Assembly (NCBI GenBank): GCA_020248665.1
Contig: JADCHE010000100.1
Coordinates: 1 to 34,072 of the forward strand
From: Burkholderiales bacterium
GTDB lineage: Bacteria; Pseudomonadota; Gammaproteobacteria; Burkholderiales; Burkholderiaceae_E
Length of the DNA stretch: 34,072 nt
Direction: 5' to 3'
Part shown: piece after piece, positions 17,173-24,514 of the stretch
Position numbering within the stretch: the stretch's first letter is position 1
Layout: every line of letters begins with the position of its first letter
Translations under genes and position numbers: made by a program
The notes under the pieces: generated by a model
The model's input: the letters and a program-made list of their open reading frames with translations, nothing else
Database searches by the model: none
What the model was told of the DNA's origin: nothing

Positions 17173-17233
17173 CTTCAGCATCCGATGACGTCCAACACCG
17201 TCCGTTTGATCCTCTAAGCCCGCGTCGCAGCGG
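17159..17233 (+). repeat. Left attachment-site repeat (attL)
   Basis: It begins in the T-arm/acceptor end of tRNA-Thr and runs through the downstream terminator. Hand alignment to 32049-32122 gives about 55 of 74 matching positions after one single-base gap. The first 17 aligned bases are identical, and the last 16 (GCCCGCGTCNCAGCGG) differ at one position. Confidence 0.72.
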
Positions 17234-17241
17234 GCTTTTTC
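17217..17241 (+). terminator. Rho-independent terminator of tRNA-Thr
   Basis: AGCCCGC and GCGGGCT form a 7-bp stem around a six-base loop, followed by a run of T. It lies inside the left att repeat. The corresponding right copy has lost the second half of the stem and the T-run. Confidence 0.9.
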
Positions 17242-17260
17242 TTGTCCGGTTCGTCCGTTT

Positions 17261-17359
17261 GGGGGCAACTGCGTCCGTTGACATCCGGCCGAGTCTGGGG
17301 GCAACATTGGGGGCAAGCCGGCGACCCGTCGGCATGTTGCCCCCAGGTGAGTTGCCCCC
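17261..17359. repeat. Cluster of GGGGGCAAC repeats around the integrase start
   Basis: There are perfect direct copies at 17261-17269 and 17297-17305, a near copy at 17309-17317, and perfect inverted copies at 17336-17344 and 17351-17359. The integrase ribosome site AGGTGA fills exactly the gap between the two inverted copies. Plausible roles are integrase arm-type sites, AlpA operators, or an RNA hairpin hiding the ribosome site. Confidence 0.85.
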
Positions 17360-17360
17360 G

Positions 17361-18599
17361 ATGCCGCTGACCGACACCGCGATCCGAAACGCAAAGCCCG
17401 GCGTGACGCCGAAGGGCCTGAAGACGGAGAAGCCGTACAAGCTCGGCGATGCCGGCGGCCTGTACGTGGAAGTCAGGCCGGATGGGGGCAAGTACTGGCG
17501 GCTCAAATACCGGATCGGGGGCAAGGAAAAGCGGCTGTCCCTAGGCGTCTACCCCGAGATCTCGCTGGCGAAGGCGCGCGAGCGGCGCGACGCGGCACGC
17601 AAGCTGTTGGTCGAGGGCGTCGACCCGAGCGAGCACCGGAAGGCGACGAAGGCGGCAGGCGTCGAGCGCGCGGCGAACAGTTTCGAGGTCGTCGCCCGCG
17701 AGTGGTTCGCGAAGCTCCAGTCGACGTGGGACTCGAGCCACGCCGACCGGATCAAGGCCCGCCTGGAGCGCGACCTGTTCCCGTGGATCGGCGGCCGGCC
17801 CGTTGCGGAGCTGACGGCGCAAGAGGTGCTGACGATGCTGCGGCGGATCGAGTCGCGGGGGGCGCTCGACACGGCGCACCGGGCGCTCGGCAACTGCAGC
17901 GCGGTGCTCCGCTATGCCGTCGCGACGGGCCGGTGCGAGCGCGACCCGACGCGGGATCTGCGCGGCGCGCTGCCGCCGCTCAAGGGTGGGCACTTCGCGG
18001 CGGTGACGGACCCGGCGAAGGTCGGGCCGCTGCTGCGAGGCATCTACGGCTACCAAGGCACGCTGCCGGTCCAATGCGCGTTGAAGCTGGCCCCGATGGT
18101 GTTCGTGCGGCCCGGCGAGCTGCGGCGGGCGAAGTGGGCCGACATCGACTTGGAAAAGGCCGAATGGCGCTTCCACGTCACAAAGACGGACACCGGCCAC
18201 GTCGTCCCGCTGGCGACGCAGGCGGTCGACATCCTGCGCGAGCTGCACGCGCTGACCTGCCGCAGCGAGTACGTGTTTCCGGGGGCGCGCAGCAACGGCC
18301 GGCCGATGTCGGATAACGCGATCCTCGCGGCGCTGCGGCGCATGGGCATCGGCAAGGACGAGATGTCCGGCCACGGGTTCCGCGCGATGGCGCGAACCAT
18401 CCTCGACGAAGTGCTCGGCTTCCGGCCCGACTTTATCGAGCACCAACTTGCTCATGCGGTCCGCGATCCGAACGGCCGGGCGTACAACAGGACGGCGCAC
18501 TTGAACGAGCGACGGAAGATGATGCAGGCGTGGGCCGACTGGCTGGACAAGCAACGCCACGGGGCGGACGTCATCCCGCTGCGTGAGACCGCCGCATAG
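17361..18599 (+). CDS. int: P4-type tyrosine integrase
   Basis: This 412-residue site-specific recombinase is presumed to integrate and excise this element at tRNA-Thr. It has an N-terminal arm-binding domain (DAGGLYVEV, RLSLGVYPEISLAKARERR, residues 1-95), then a core-binding SAM-like domain, then the catalytic domain. The catalytic residues are visible: Arg250 in VRPGELRRAKW, His338 and Arg341 in HGFRAMART, and the nucleophile Tyr375 in GRAYNRTAHL. The ATG at 17361 (MPLTDTAIRNAKPG) is chosen because it gives the family N-terminus and follows AGGTGA. An upstream ATG at 17259 would translate the repeat cluster. It appears intact. Confidence 0.95.
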   Translation: MPLTDTAIRNAKPGVTPKGLKTEKPYKLGDAGGLYVEVRPDGGKYWRLKYRIGGKEKRLSLGVYPEISLAKARERRDAARKLLVEGVDPSEHRKATKAAGVERAANSFEVVAREWFAKLQSTWDSSHADRIKARLERDLFPWIGGRPVAELTAQEVLTMLRRIESRGALDTAHRALGNCSAVLRYAVATGRCERDPTRDLRGALPPLKGGHFAAVTDPAKVGPLLRGIYGYQGTLPVQCALKLAPMVFVRPGELRRAKWADIDLEKAEWRFHVTKTDTGHVVPLATQAVDILRELHALTCRSEYVFPGARSNGRPMSDNAILAALRRMGIGKDEMSGHGFRAMARTILDEVLGFRPDFIEHQLAHAVRDPNGRAYNRTAHLNERRKMMQAWADWLDKQRHGADVIPLRETAA

Positions 18600-18704
18600 G
18601 GCACAACTAAGTCTTGGTCGCGCCTAGCCTGACGGGGCGAAAACCGGGTTCCCTTGCCCGGCCGGCGCGGCTTCTCTACAAGGCGAGCGCAAAGGGGCGC
18701 AGTG

Positions 18705-19340
18705 GTGACTGAAGCTAACGTTCGCGGTGAGCGGAGCGACTCACGCCAACCGAACTGGGATGTCTGGTTGCATGTTCCGGTTGCAATTCTTTGGGAAGCA
18801 GTTGCCCTATCGCTCGGCATTGATCCCAAGCGTGTGCGGATGTCGGACCATGGTTGGGCAGCCGGTCCGGATCATTTCTTGACAGATGAAGGGCCGGATT
18901 TCGACAACAGGCTGCTTGTTGCCTCACGCAACCTCAGGCAGGAAGGTCCGCTTCATCTGCAAGTCCCCCTCGTTGGCGGCCCTGCCACCTGCGGTGTGGA
19001 ACTCGGAGAATTTGCAGCTTGGGCTCTCAAGATCGGCTGGCATATGCCGCAGCAGATGTGTGAGCTTGGAATCGCGTACCGATCGAACGCAGTCGGCGAA
19101 CCAGCGAGTGCTCGCTGGCCCTGGGGGGATTACGAGACACCGCTCCTGAAGGCGTTGGCTGCCGCCGCGGATCGATGGTGGAAGCGCTACGACCCAACTG
19201 ACGCAACAACCGCACCGACCAATGACGCAGTCGTCGAGTGGCTGCGCAAAGAGTTCCCTGACCCGCCGATGTCCGCAAACATTGCCAGCGCGATCGCGAC
19301 GATATTGCGCGCGCCGTCAGTCCCGACGATTCGCAGGTAG
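18705..19340 (+). CDS. Conserved hypothetical protein of integrase-linked islands
   Basis: This 211-residue protein of unknown function has a probable GTG start at 18705, eight bases after AAAGGGG. The first in-frame ATG upstream (18654) lacks a site. The N-terminal WDVWLHVPVAILWEAVALSL, followed by GIDPKRVR, and the C-terminal TAPTNDAVVEWLRKEFPDP with ATILRAPSVPT are familiar from uncharacterised proteins beside integrases in proteobacterial islands. No catalytic motif, membrane segment or metal site is visible. Base composition is clearly less GC-rich than the core genes, consistent with transfer. It stands alone between the integrase and the AlpA region. Confidence 0.8.
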   Translation: MTEANVRGERSDSRQPNWDVWLHVPVAILWEAVALSLGIDPKRVRMSDHGWAAGPDHFLTDEGPDFDNRLLVASRNLRQEGPLHLQVPLVGGPATCGVELGEFAAWALKIGWHMPQQMCELGIAYRSNAVGEPASARWPWGDYETPLLKALAAAADRWWKRYDPTDATTAPTNDAVVEWLRKEFPDPPMSANIASAIATILRAPSVPTIRR

Positions 19341-19374
19341 GCGCTGCAGGGAATCCCCGACAGCTAGGTCGGGC

Positions 19375-19454
19375 TTGGGGTTGAACCCCCAAGACCCGCA
19401 CCACAGGCCGAACTTCGGCCGATTTTGATTGGGGTTGAACCACAGGGATTGAAC
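19375..19454. repeat. Direct repeats TTGGGGTTGAACC upstream of the AlpA-like gene
   Basis: TTGGGGTTGAACC occurs exactly at 19375-19387 and 19429-19441, and a third variant GGGATTGAAC lies at 19445-19454. The first copy sits in a hairpin-capable palindrome (GGGGTT-G-AACCCC). Between the repeats, GGCCGA/TCGGCC followed by GATTTT (19407-19427) could terminate the preceding gene. They are candidate operators or replication iterons. Confidence 0.65.
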
Positions 19455-19531
19455 GCGTCAGACCTCCCTGGTTCTCATCGAGCTGTCGATGATCCGACCA
19501 CGTCCGCTGTCGGACGATGGAGATCATCGCA

Positions 19532-19750
19532 ATGCCCCTGATTCCTGAGTACGGATTCCTGCGCCTGCCGCAGATCCTCGGCGACGCGAAGGCCGACCCG
19601 CCGGTCCCGCCGGTGATCCCGGTCTGCAAGTCGACCTGGTGGGCCGGCGTGCGCGCCGGCCGCTACCCCAAGCCCGTGAAGCTATCGTCGCGCGTCACCG
19701 TGTGGCGCGCCTCGGACATCCGCAAGCTGATCGAGCAGGCGGAGGGCTGA
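19532..19750 (+). CDS. AlpA-like helix-turn-helix regulator
   Basis: This 72-residue DNA-binding protein is of the AlpA/HTH_17 type. The core KSTWWAGVRAGRYPKPVKL, followed by SRVTVWRASDIRKLIEQ, matches AlpA, which acts as a transcription activator or excision factor for P4-like integrases. I use the ATG at 19532 with GGAG nine bases upstream. ATG 19517 is an alternative adding five residues. It heads a tightly packed unit: the next start codon lies six bases after its stop. It is a plausible ligand for one of the two nearby repeat families. Confidence 0.88.
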   Translation: MPLIPEYGFLRLPQILGDAKADPPVPPVIPVCKSTWWAGVRAGRYPKPVKLSSRVTVWRASDIRKLIEQAEG

Positions 19751-19756
19751 CCGGTA

Positions 19757-19939
19757 ATGGACCAGAAAAAGAAAGCGGGCACCTCGACGATCGTCGAGGC
19801 GACCCGCAAAGACTTCAGCAGCCCCAATCGTAGCGCGATCGCCTCCGGCATCGCGGCCTGGATCGGCCGCGTGGCGCTCTGGGGCCTGCTGCCGCTCAAC
19901 GTCGCCGAGGCGATCATCCGCTGGGTGAGGTCCGCATGA
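19757..19939 (+). CDS. Small hypothetical protein, 60 aa
   Basis: This short protein has a Lys-rich start (MDQKKKAGTS) and a hydrophobic/amphipathic C-terminal half (IAAWIGRVALWGLLPLNVAEAI), possibly a membrane-associating helix. It lies between the AlpA-like gene and the next small gene, whose ATG overlaps its TGA stop. That coupling supports it being real. No family recognised. Confidence 0.65.
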   Translation: MDQKKKAGTSTIVEATRKDFSSPNRSAIASGIAAWIGRVALWGLLPLNVAEAIIRWVRSA

Positions 19940-20163
19940 GCGCGCGTCTCGACATCCCCTGCGACGCGCTCGCCGCGGTCGACGGCGAGAAGCGCGCGAA
20001 GCGCGCGATCCGTTGCGCCGAGCACGGCATGGCCCTCTCGCCCGACCATCTGCTGCACGAGCTGCAGGACGCCTTCGCGGTCGACGGCCAGTACGTGAAG
20101 CCCACGCCGCGGGTGCGCGGGTTCATGCGCGCGATCGCCAAGCACCTGGAGGGCACCAAATGA
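19936..20163 (+). CDS. Small hypothetical protein, 75 aa
   Basis: This 75-residue soluble protein (MSARLDIPCDALAAVDGEKR) overlaps the preceding gene by four bases (ATGA) and the replicase start by four bases (ATGA at 20160). The chain of overlaps marks it as part of the replication operon. Two Cys residues and a His (IPCDAL, RCAEHGM) are present but form no clear metal site. I do not recognise it. A role as a small replication or regulatory partner is inference. Confidence 0.72.
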   Translation: MSARLDIPCDALAAVDGEKRAKRAIRCAEHGMALSPDHLLHELQDAFAVDGQYVKPTPRVRGFMRAIAKHLEGTK

Positions 20164-23030
20164 ATGCCCTCACGTTCACGCTGTACGAGTCCAGGCGCCC
20201 GTCGGTGCTCACGAAGTCGATCGAACTGCGCGAGGACGGCACGCTGGCGAAGACGCCCGCCGCGCAGATGACCGACGGCATCGCGCGAACCGTCGTCGTC
20301 GCGGACCTGGCGGAGTTCGCGGCGACGCTCGATGCGCTCACCAGCGCCCAGGCGGTCGGGTACGGCGTCGCGCCGGCGCACGACTACGCCCGCGTCGTGA
20401 CCGACGCCGCGTGGAATGCGCTCGACGATGCCGCAAAGCGCGAGGTCATCGCCCGCACCCGGCGTTTTCTGCAGTTCGCGCCGCGGCCCGGCGTGATGAT
20501 GCTCGATCACGACGGCCACCCCGACGGCGAGATCCACCCCGAGCGGCTGCACGCGATGATCGTGGAGGCGGTGCCGGCGCTTGCCGACGCGCAGATGCTC
20601 TGGCGCGCGAGCGCGGGAAGCTGCATCGTCGGCACCGACGGCCGCATGCTCTCAGGGCTCGGCGGCCAGCGCCTCTACGTCGCGGTCCGCGACGCGTCGC
20701 TGATCCCGCGGGCCGGCGAGGCGCTGGTGTCCCGGCTGGAGGCGGCCGGGCACGCCTGGGTCAAGGTGTCGAGAGCGGGCGCGACGCTGCAGCGCACGCT
20801 CGTCGATGCCTCCGTCTGGCAGCCCGAGCGCCTGGACTTCGCCGGCCCCCCGGTGCTCGGCCCGGGGCTGCGTCGCGAACCCCCGCCGGCTCGGCTGCTC
20901 GGTCCGGCCGACGCACCGCCGTTCGACCTGCGCAGGATCGAGGCCGACGGCGAGGTTCAGGCCGCAGCAAAGAAGTACCGCGCGCAGACGCGGGCCGCCG
21001 CGGAGCCCGAGGCGCGTACCGCGCGCGAGGCGTACATCGAGGCCGAGGCGCCGAAGATCGCCGAGCGGCGCGGCATCGAGCTGGAGGCCGCCCGCGCGAT
21101 CGTGCAGCGCGCGACCACCAAGCACGTGCTGATGGGCGACTTCGTGCTGACGGCCCACGACGGCGCCGAGGTGACGGTGGGCGAACTGCTCGACAACCCG
21201 GCACGCTGGCACGGGCAACGCTTTGCCGACCCGCTGGAGCCCGAGTACGGAAACCGCGATCGGCGCATCGCGTGGGCGAACCTGAGGAGCGGCGGCAAGC
21301 CGTTCATCTACTCGCACGCGCACGGCGGGCAGCGGTACGTGCTGGCTCGCCCGGCGCGGCGCATCCAACTCGCGCGCGGGGATCGGGCACGCGTCGTCGA
21401 TCAGGTGCTCGATGCGATCCGCGCCGAGGGTGAGCTGTACGACTTCGGCGAGGGCGGGGGCATGGCGCGCCTGGCCGACGGCGCCGCGCTGCCGGTGACG
21501 CGCGACTGGCTGCTCGACTACCTCGATCGCACCTGCTCGTTCTTCGTCGTCAAGATGGTCCACGAGATGCCGGTCGAGGTCGACGCGGACGCCCCGCCGG
21601 CGCTCGCCGCCTCGATCCTCGCCAAGTCGGGCGAGCGCAGGCTGCCGCGCCTGGTCGCGGTCACGACGGCTCCTACGCTGCGGCCCGACGGCTCGGTGCT
21701 CGACGAGCCCGGCTTCGATGAGGTGTCGGGACTGCTGTACCTTGCCGGACTGAACGCGCCGCGCGTGCCGCGCGAGCCGACGCCGCGCGAGGCCATCGAG
21801 GCGCTGCGCACGCTGTGGGCGCCGGTGAGGTTGTTCCCGTTCGTCGACGACGTGGACCGCGGCGTCGCGCTCGCCGCGATGGTCACCGCCGGCCTGCGTG
21901 CGAGCCTGCCCACGGCGCCCGGCTTCGCGTTCGACGCGCCTACCGCCGGCAGCGGCAAGACGCTGATGGGCAAGGTCATCGGCATCCTGGCGACCGGCGA
22001 GAGCCCGCCCGTGCTGCCGCCGGCCGGCGACCGCGACGACGAGGCCCGCAAGCGCCTGTTCTCGGCGCTGCGCGACGGCCGGCGCGTGCTGCTCTGGGAC
22101 AACGTGCGCGAGCCGCTGGGCGGCGCCGCGCTCGACGCATTCCTGACCGCGCCGACCTTCTCCGATCGCGTGCTCGGCGTCTCGGAGATGGCGACACTGC
22201 CCAACCGGGCGCTGCTGATCGCCACCGGCAACAACCTGCGCCTGGTGGGCGACACCTGCCGGCGGATCCTCGTCGCCCGCATCGACGCGCAGATGGAACG
22301 GCCCTACGGCCGGTCGTTCGACTTCGACCCCGAGCAGTACGTCCAGGCACACCGGCTCGAGCTCGTGGTCGCCGCGCTCACCATCGTCCGCGGCTGGATC
22401 GCGGCGGGCCGCCCGCGGCTCGGCACCGGGCGCACCGCGTCGTTCGAGACCTGGGACGACCTGGTGCGCCAGCCCGTGCTGTGGGTCGCCGAGCAGGCCC
22501 GTGCGCTCGGCGCCGGGCTGCCCGGCTTCGCCGATCCTGTCGAGGCGGTCGAGCGAGCGTTCGGGGCAGATCCCGAGACCGCGAAGCTCGCGGCGCTGCT
22601 GGCCGCCTGGGAAGCATGCTTCGGCGAGCGCCCAACTGCGGTGAAGGAGGCCATCCGGTACGCGGAGCAGGCCGGCACGGACCCCGCGGCGCAGGCGCTC
22701 GCCGATGCGCTGGACGAGGCGGCCGGAGAGCGCGGACGGGTCAACCCGCGAATTCTGGGGCGCTGGATCGAGCGCAACGTCGGGCGCCGGAACGCCGGCC
22801 GCTGGATCGAGGCGGGGCGGCTGCGCGACGGCTACAAGACCTGGGCTCTGCGCCGCGAGGATCGCCGACCGCCCGAAAACAACCCACTGAAACCCACTAC
22901 TCCCACTTCCGCCACTCAGGACACCCTCCAGGAAGTGGGTTCAGTGGATGTCAGTGGGTTTCTTCCGGTCAACGGATGCACGTTGCCGGGCGCCGCGACG
23001 GCGTCGGGCTCGTCGGTCGAGGTGTTCTGA
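20160..23030 (+). CDS. Large primase/helicase-like replication protein
   Basis: This 956-residue protein is probably the element's replication initiator. The N-terminal 350 residues resemble primase-polymerase-like regions of phage and plasmid replicases (MMLDHDGHPDGEIHPERL, QMLWRASAGSCI, GGQRLYVAVRDASLI). The C-terminal part is an ATPase: Walker A DAPTAGSGKTLMG (Lys600), a Walker B-like RVLLWDN near 642-648, and a sensor-like IATGNNLRL near 688. The start ATG overlaps the preceding stop. The C-terminus (NPLKPTTPTSATQD) is encoded by a set of phased repeats that look like an origin. Exact catalytic residues of the primase half are not certain from the sequence alone. Confidence 0.82.
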   Translation: MNALTFTLYESRRPSVLTKSIELREDGTLAKTPAAQMTDGIARTVVVADLAEFAATLDALTSAQAVGYGVAPAHDYARVVTDAAWNALDDAAKREVIARTRRFLQFAPRPGVMMLDHDGHPDGEIHPERLHAMIVEAVPALADAQMLWRASAGSCIVGTDGRMLSGLGGQRLYVAVRDASLIPRAGEALVSRLEAAGHAWVKVSRAGATLQRTLVDASVWQPERLDFAGPPVLGPGLRREPPPARLLGPADAPPFDLRRIEADGEVQAAAKKYRAQTRAAAEPEARTAREAYIEAEAPKIAERRGIELEAARAIVQRATTKHVLMGDFVLTAHDGAEVTVGELLDNPARWHGQRFADPLEPEYGNRDRRIAWANLRSGGKPFIYSHAHGGQRYVLARPARRIQLARGDRARVVDQVLDAIRAEGELYDFGEGGGMARLADGAALPVTRDWLLDYLDRTCSFFVVKMVHEMPVEVDADAPPALAASILAKSGERRLPRLVAVTTAPTLRPDGSVLDEPGFDEVSGLLYLAGLNAPRVPREPTPREAIEALRTLWAPVRLFPFVDDVDRGVALAAMVTAGLRASLPTAPGFAFDAPTAGSGKTLMGKVIGILATGESPPVLPPAGDRDDEARKRLFSALRDGRRVLLWDNVREPLGGAALDAFLTAPTFSDRVLGVSEMATLPNRALLIATGNNLRLVGDTCRRILVARIDAQMERPYGRSFDFDPEQYVQAHRLELVVAALTIVRGWIAAGRPRLGTGRTASFETWDDLVRQPVLWVAEQARALGAGLPGFADPVEAVERAFGADPETAKLAALLAAWEACFGERPTAVKEAIRYAEQAGTDPAAQALADALDEAAGERGRVNPRILGRWIERNVGRRNAGRWIEAGRLRDGYKTWALRREDRRPPENNPLKPTTPTSATQDTLQEVGSVDVSGFLPVNGCTLPGAATASGSSVEVF
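22881..22962. repeat. Phased CAGTGGGTT iterons in the replicase 3' end, possible origin
   Basis: The left array reads AACCCACTGA, AACCCACTAC, TCCCACTTCC in 10-bp steps (22881-22910). The right array carries the reverse complement, AAGTGGGTTC, AGTGGATGTC, AGTGGGTTTC (22933-22962), with 9-10 bp steps. About 22 bp separate the arrays. Helical phasing plus inverted symmetry suggests a replicase binding site or a hairpin-type initiation site, overlapping coding sequence. Confidence 0.75.
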
Positions 23031-23656
23031 TGGGCGCCGCCGACCTTCTGGGGACGCTCCGGGCCGCCGGGCTGACCGTCGAGGCCGACGACGACCGTCT
23101 GATGGTGGCGCCGGCCGAGAAGCTGACCCGAGCGCTGCGCGAGCTGATCCGGGCGGAGAAGCCGGCACTGCTCGCGGCGCTGGCGGGCGCGCAGAATGAA
23201 TCTGGGCCGAGACCCGCTGCGGCGCGCTGGTTACTGCACCTGCCCGACGCCGACCCGCTGGCGGTGGCGTTCGATCCTCCGGCCACCCACGACGAGGTGC
23301 TGGCGCGCTACTCGGGCGCGCTCGCAGCAGAGCCGGTGCCCGAGACGCTAAAGGTCGAGTTGCCCGCCGCGATCGAGAAGTTGTTCGTCCAGTGCGTAGA
23401 GTCCGGGCTGTACGACGAGGCGGACCGGGCTGTGCTGCAGGCGATGCACGCCATCAACCCGGTCGACGCGCGCACGGTAATCGACGAGATGTACTCCAGG
23501 ATCGGCCGCTGCCACCGTTGCGTTCACTTCGCGCGGCCCGGGCTGTCCGACGGCTACTGCACGAGGCGCGACGACCTTCCGGCGGCATACGGCCTCATGC
23601 GTCACCTTCCCCCGGACGGCGGCGCGCTGTGTGCGATCTTCAAGGAAATGTCATGA
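23030..23656 (+). CDS. Conserved hypothetical protein with TubC-like N-terminus and Cys-rich C-terminus
   Basis: This 208-residue protein starts within the replicase stop (TGATG). The N-terminal 55 residues (DLLGTLRAAGLTVEADDDRL, EKLTRALRELIRAEKPALLA) resemble the TubC docking fold that also appears in phage and plasmid proteins. The C-terminal GRCHRCVHF, GYCTRR and GALCAIF supply four or five Cys that could bind zinc. The middle is less distinctive. Its place directly behind the replicase suggests a replication accessory role. I do not know a tested function. Confidence 0.78.
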   Translation: MGAADLLGTLRAAGLTVEADDDRLMVAPAEKLTRALRELIRAEKPALLAALAGAQNESGPRPAAARWLLHLPDADPLAVAFDPPATHDEVLARYSGALAAEPVPETLKVELPAAIEKLFVQCVESGLYDEADRAVLQAMHAINPVDARTVIDEMYSRIGRCHRCVHFARPGLSDGYCTRRDDLPAAYGLMRHLPPDGGALCAIFKEMS

Positions 23657-24363
23657 ACCGTACCCCTCCTCCAGCGACGTCGCCACGGAAGGACCGAACG
23701 TTGAACCTGACCTCGAACTCCCCGGACAAGAACAAGGACGCGAAGATCGCGGAGACGATCGTCAGCGGTATCGCGCCCAACTCGCTGACGGTCACTCACT
23801 TCTCGAAGGGTGCACTCGGCGAGGTCGATCTGACCGAGGTGTTCAACGCGATGCAGACGTCGGCCAAGAACGTGAAGTCCGGCGACCTGTCCGCGGTCGA
23901 AGGAATGCTCTCGTCGCAGATCGAGGCGCTGAATTCAATCTTCAGCGAGTTGGCGCGTCGGGCAGCGATGAACATGGGCGAGTACCTGGACGCGATGGAC
24001 CGCTACATGAGGCTGGCGCTGCGTGCCCAGAGTCAGTGCCGCGCCACCGCCGAGACGCTGGCAATCATCAAGCAGGGGCCGCCGATCTTCGCGAACCAGG
24101 CGAACGTCGCGCACGGTCCGCAGCAGGTGAACAACGGACCGCTCAACGCGCGCCGCGCGGGCGAGAAAAGCACTTCTTGGCAACCCGAACTATTGGAGTC
24201 GAGCGATGTCGAACGGCTGGACACCGGAGCGGCGGGCGCGGCAGGCCGAAGCGATCCGGCGCTGGAAGCCGTGGGAACAGAGCACCGGCCCGAGGACGCC
24301 GGAAGGCAAGGCCCGATCGCAGCGAAACGGCAGCAAGCCCGGTGTGCGATCGATCGTCCGTGA
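23653..24363 (+). CDS. Conserved hypothetical protein with QQVNNG motif
   Basis: This 236-residue protein of unknown function overlaps the preceding gene by four bases. A disordered start (residues 1-30) is followed by a mixed domain (KIAETIVSGIAPNSLTVTHF, KGALGEVDLTEVFNAM) and a long helical region (SSQIEALNSIFSELARRAAM, MGEYLDAMDRYMRLALRAQS). It ends with FANQANVAHGPQQVNNG and a charged tail. I have seen this pattern in many proteobacterial genomic islands, always uncharacterised. The last 50 residues are encoded by sequence shared with the next gene in another frame. The nearby small TPEGKAR gene looks like its usual partner. Confidence 0.82.
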   Translation: MNRTPPPATSPRKDRTLNLTSNSPDKNKDAKIAETIVSGIAPNSLTVTHFSKGALGEVDLTEVFNAMQTSAKNVKSGDLSAVEGMLSSQIEALNSIFSELARRAAMNMGEYLDAMDRYMRLALRAQSQCRATAETLAIIKQGPPIFANQANVAHGPQQVNNGPLNARRAGEKSTSWQPELLESSDVERLDTGAAGAAGRSDPALEAVGTEHRPEDAGRQGPIAAKRQQARCAIDRP

Positions 24364-24421
24364 AGTATCGCGAGTGCTTCGTGCTCAGCGCAACCTGCTC
24401 AACGAATGGCCTGGCGGATAG
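24206..24421 (+). CDS. Small conserved protein with STGPRTPEGKAR motif
   Basis: This 71-residue basic protein (MSNGWTPERRARQAEAIRRW, then STGPRTPEGKARSQRNGSK). The STGPxTPEGKAxxxxN motif marks a widespread family of unknown function in mobile DNA. A GGAG ribosome site lies seven bases upstream. The first 158 nt overlap the 3' end of the preceding gene in a different frame, and both frames look conserved. The high Arg/Lys content suggests nucleic-acid binding, which is inference. Confidence 0.75.
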   Translation: MSNGWTPERRARQAEAIRRWKPWEQSTGPRTPEGKARSQRNGSKPGVRSIVREVSRVLRAQRNLLNEWPGG

Positions 24422-24452
24422 GGGGCAGGTTGCCGGGCGACGGGCCGTGCCA

Positions 24453-24468
24453 ACCCGCCCGGGCGGGT
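24453..24468. terminator. Perfect 16-bp GC palindrome between convergent genes
   Basis: ACCCGCCCGGGCGGGT is fully self-complementary. It lies in the 93-bp gap between the end of the replication/accessory unit and the 3' end of the convergent TetR gene. As RNA it would need a small loop. A terminator or boundary role is likely from position, but there is no T-run. Confidence 0.4.
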
Positions 24469-24514
24469 CTGCGAACGTAGACGGGAGACACCAGCTTTTC
24501 ATGGCGACGAATCG

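Noticed and set aside
17259-17360. Extended integrase N-terminus
   Set aside because: The extra 34 codons translate the GGGGGCAAC repeats and have no ribosome site. The ATG at 17361 gives the family start.
20652-22352. Minus-strand frame of 566 codons opposite the replicase
   Set aside because: It is a shadow frame, Arg/Gly/Val/Ala-rich with no domain. The replicase frame has Walker motifs and coupled neighbours.
22881-22962. CRISPR array
   Set aside because: The repeats are 8-10 bp, contiguous, inverted halfway and part of a reading frame. There are no spacers and no cas genes.
17361-24421. Complete prophage
   Set aside because: Integrase and replication genes are present, but there are no terminase, portal, capsid, tail or lysis genes.
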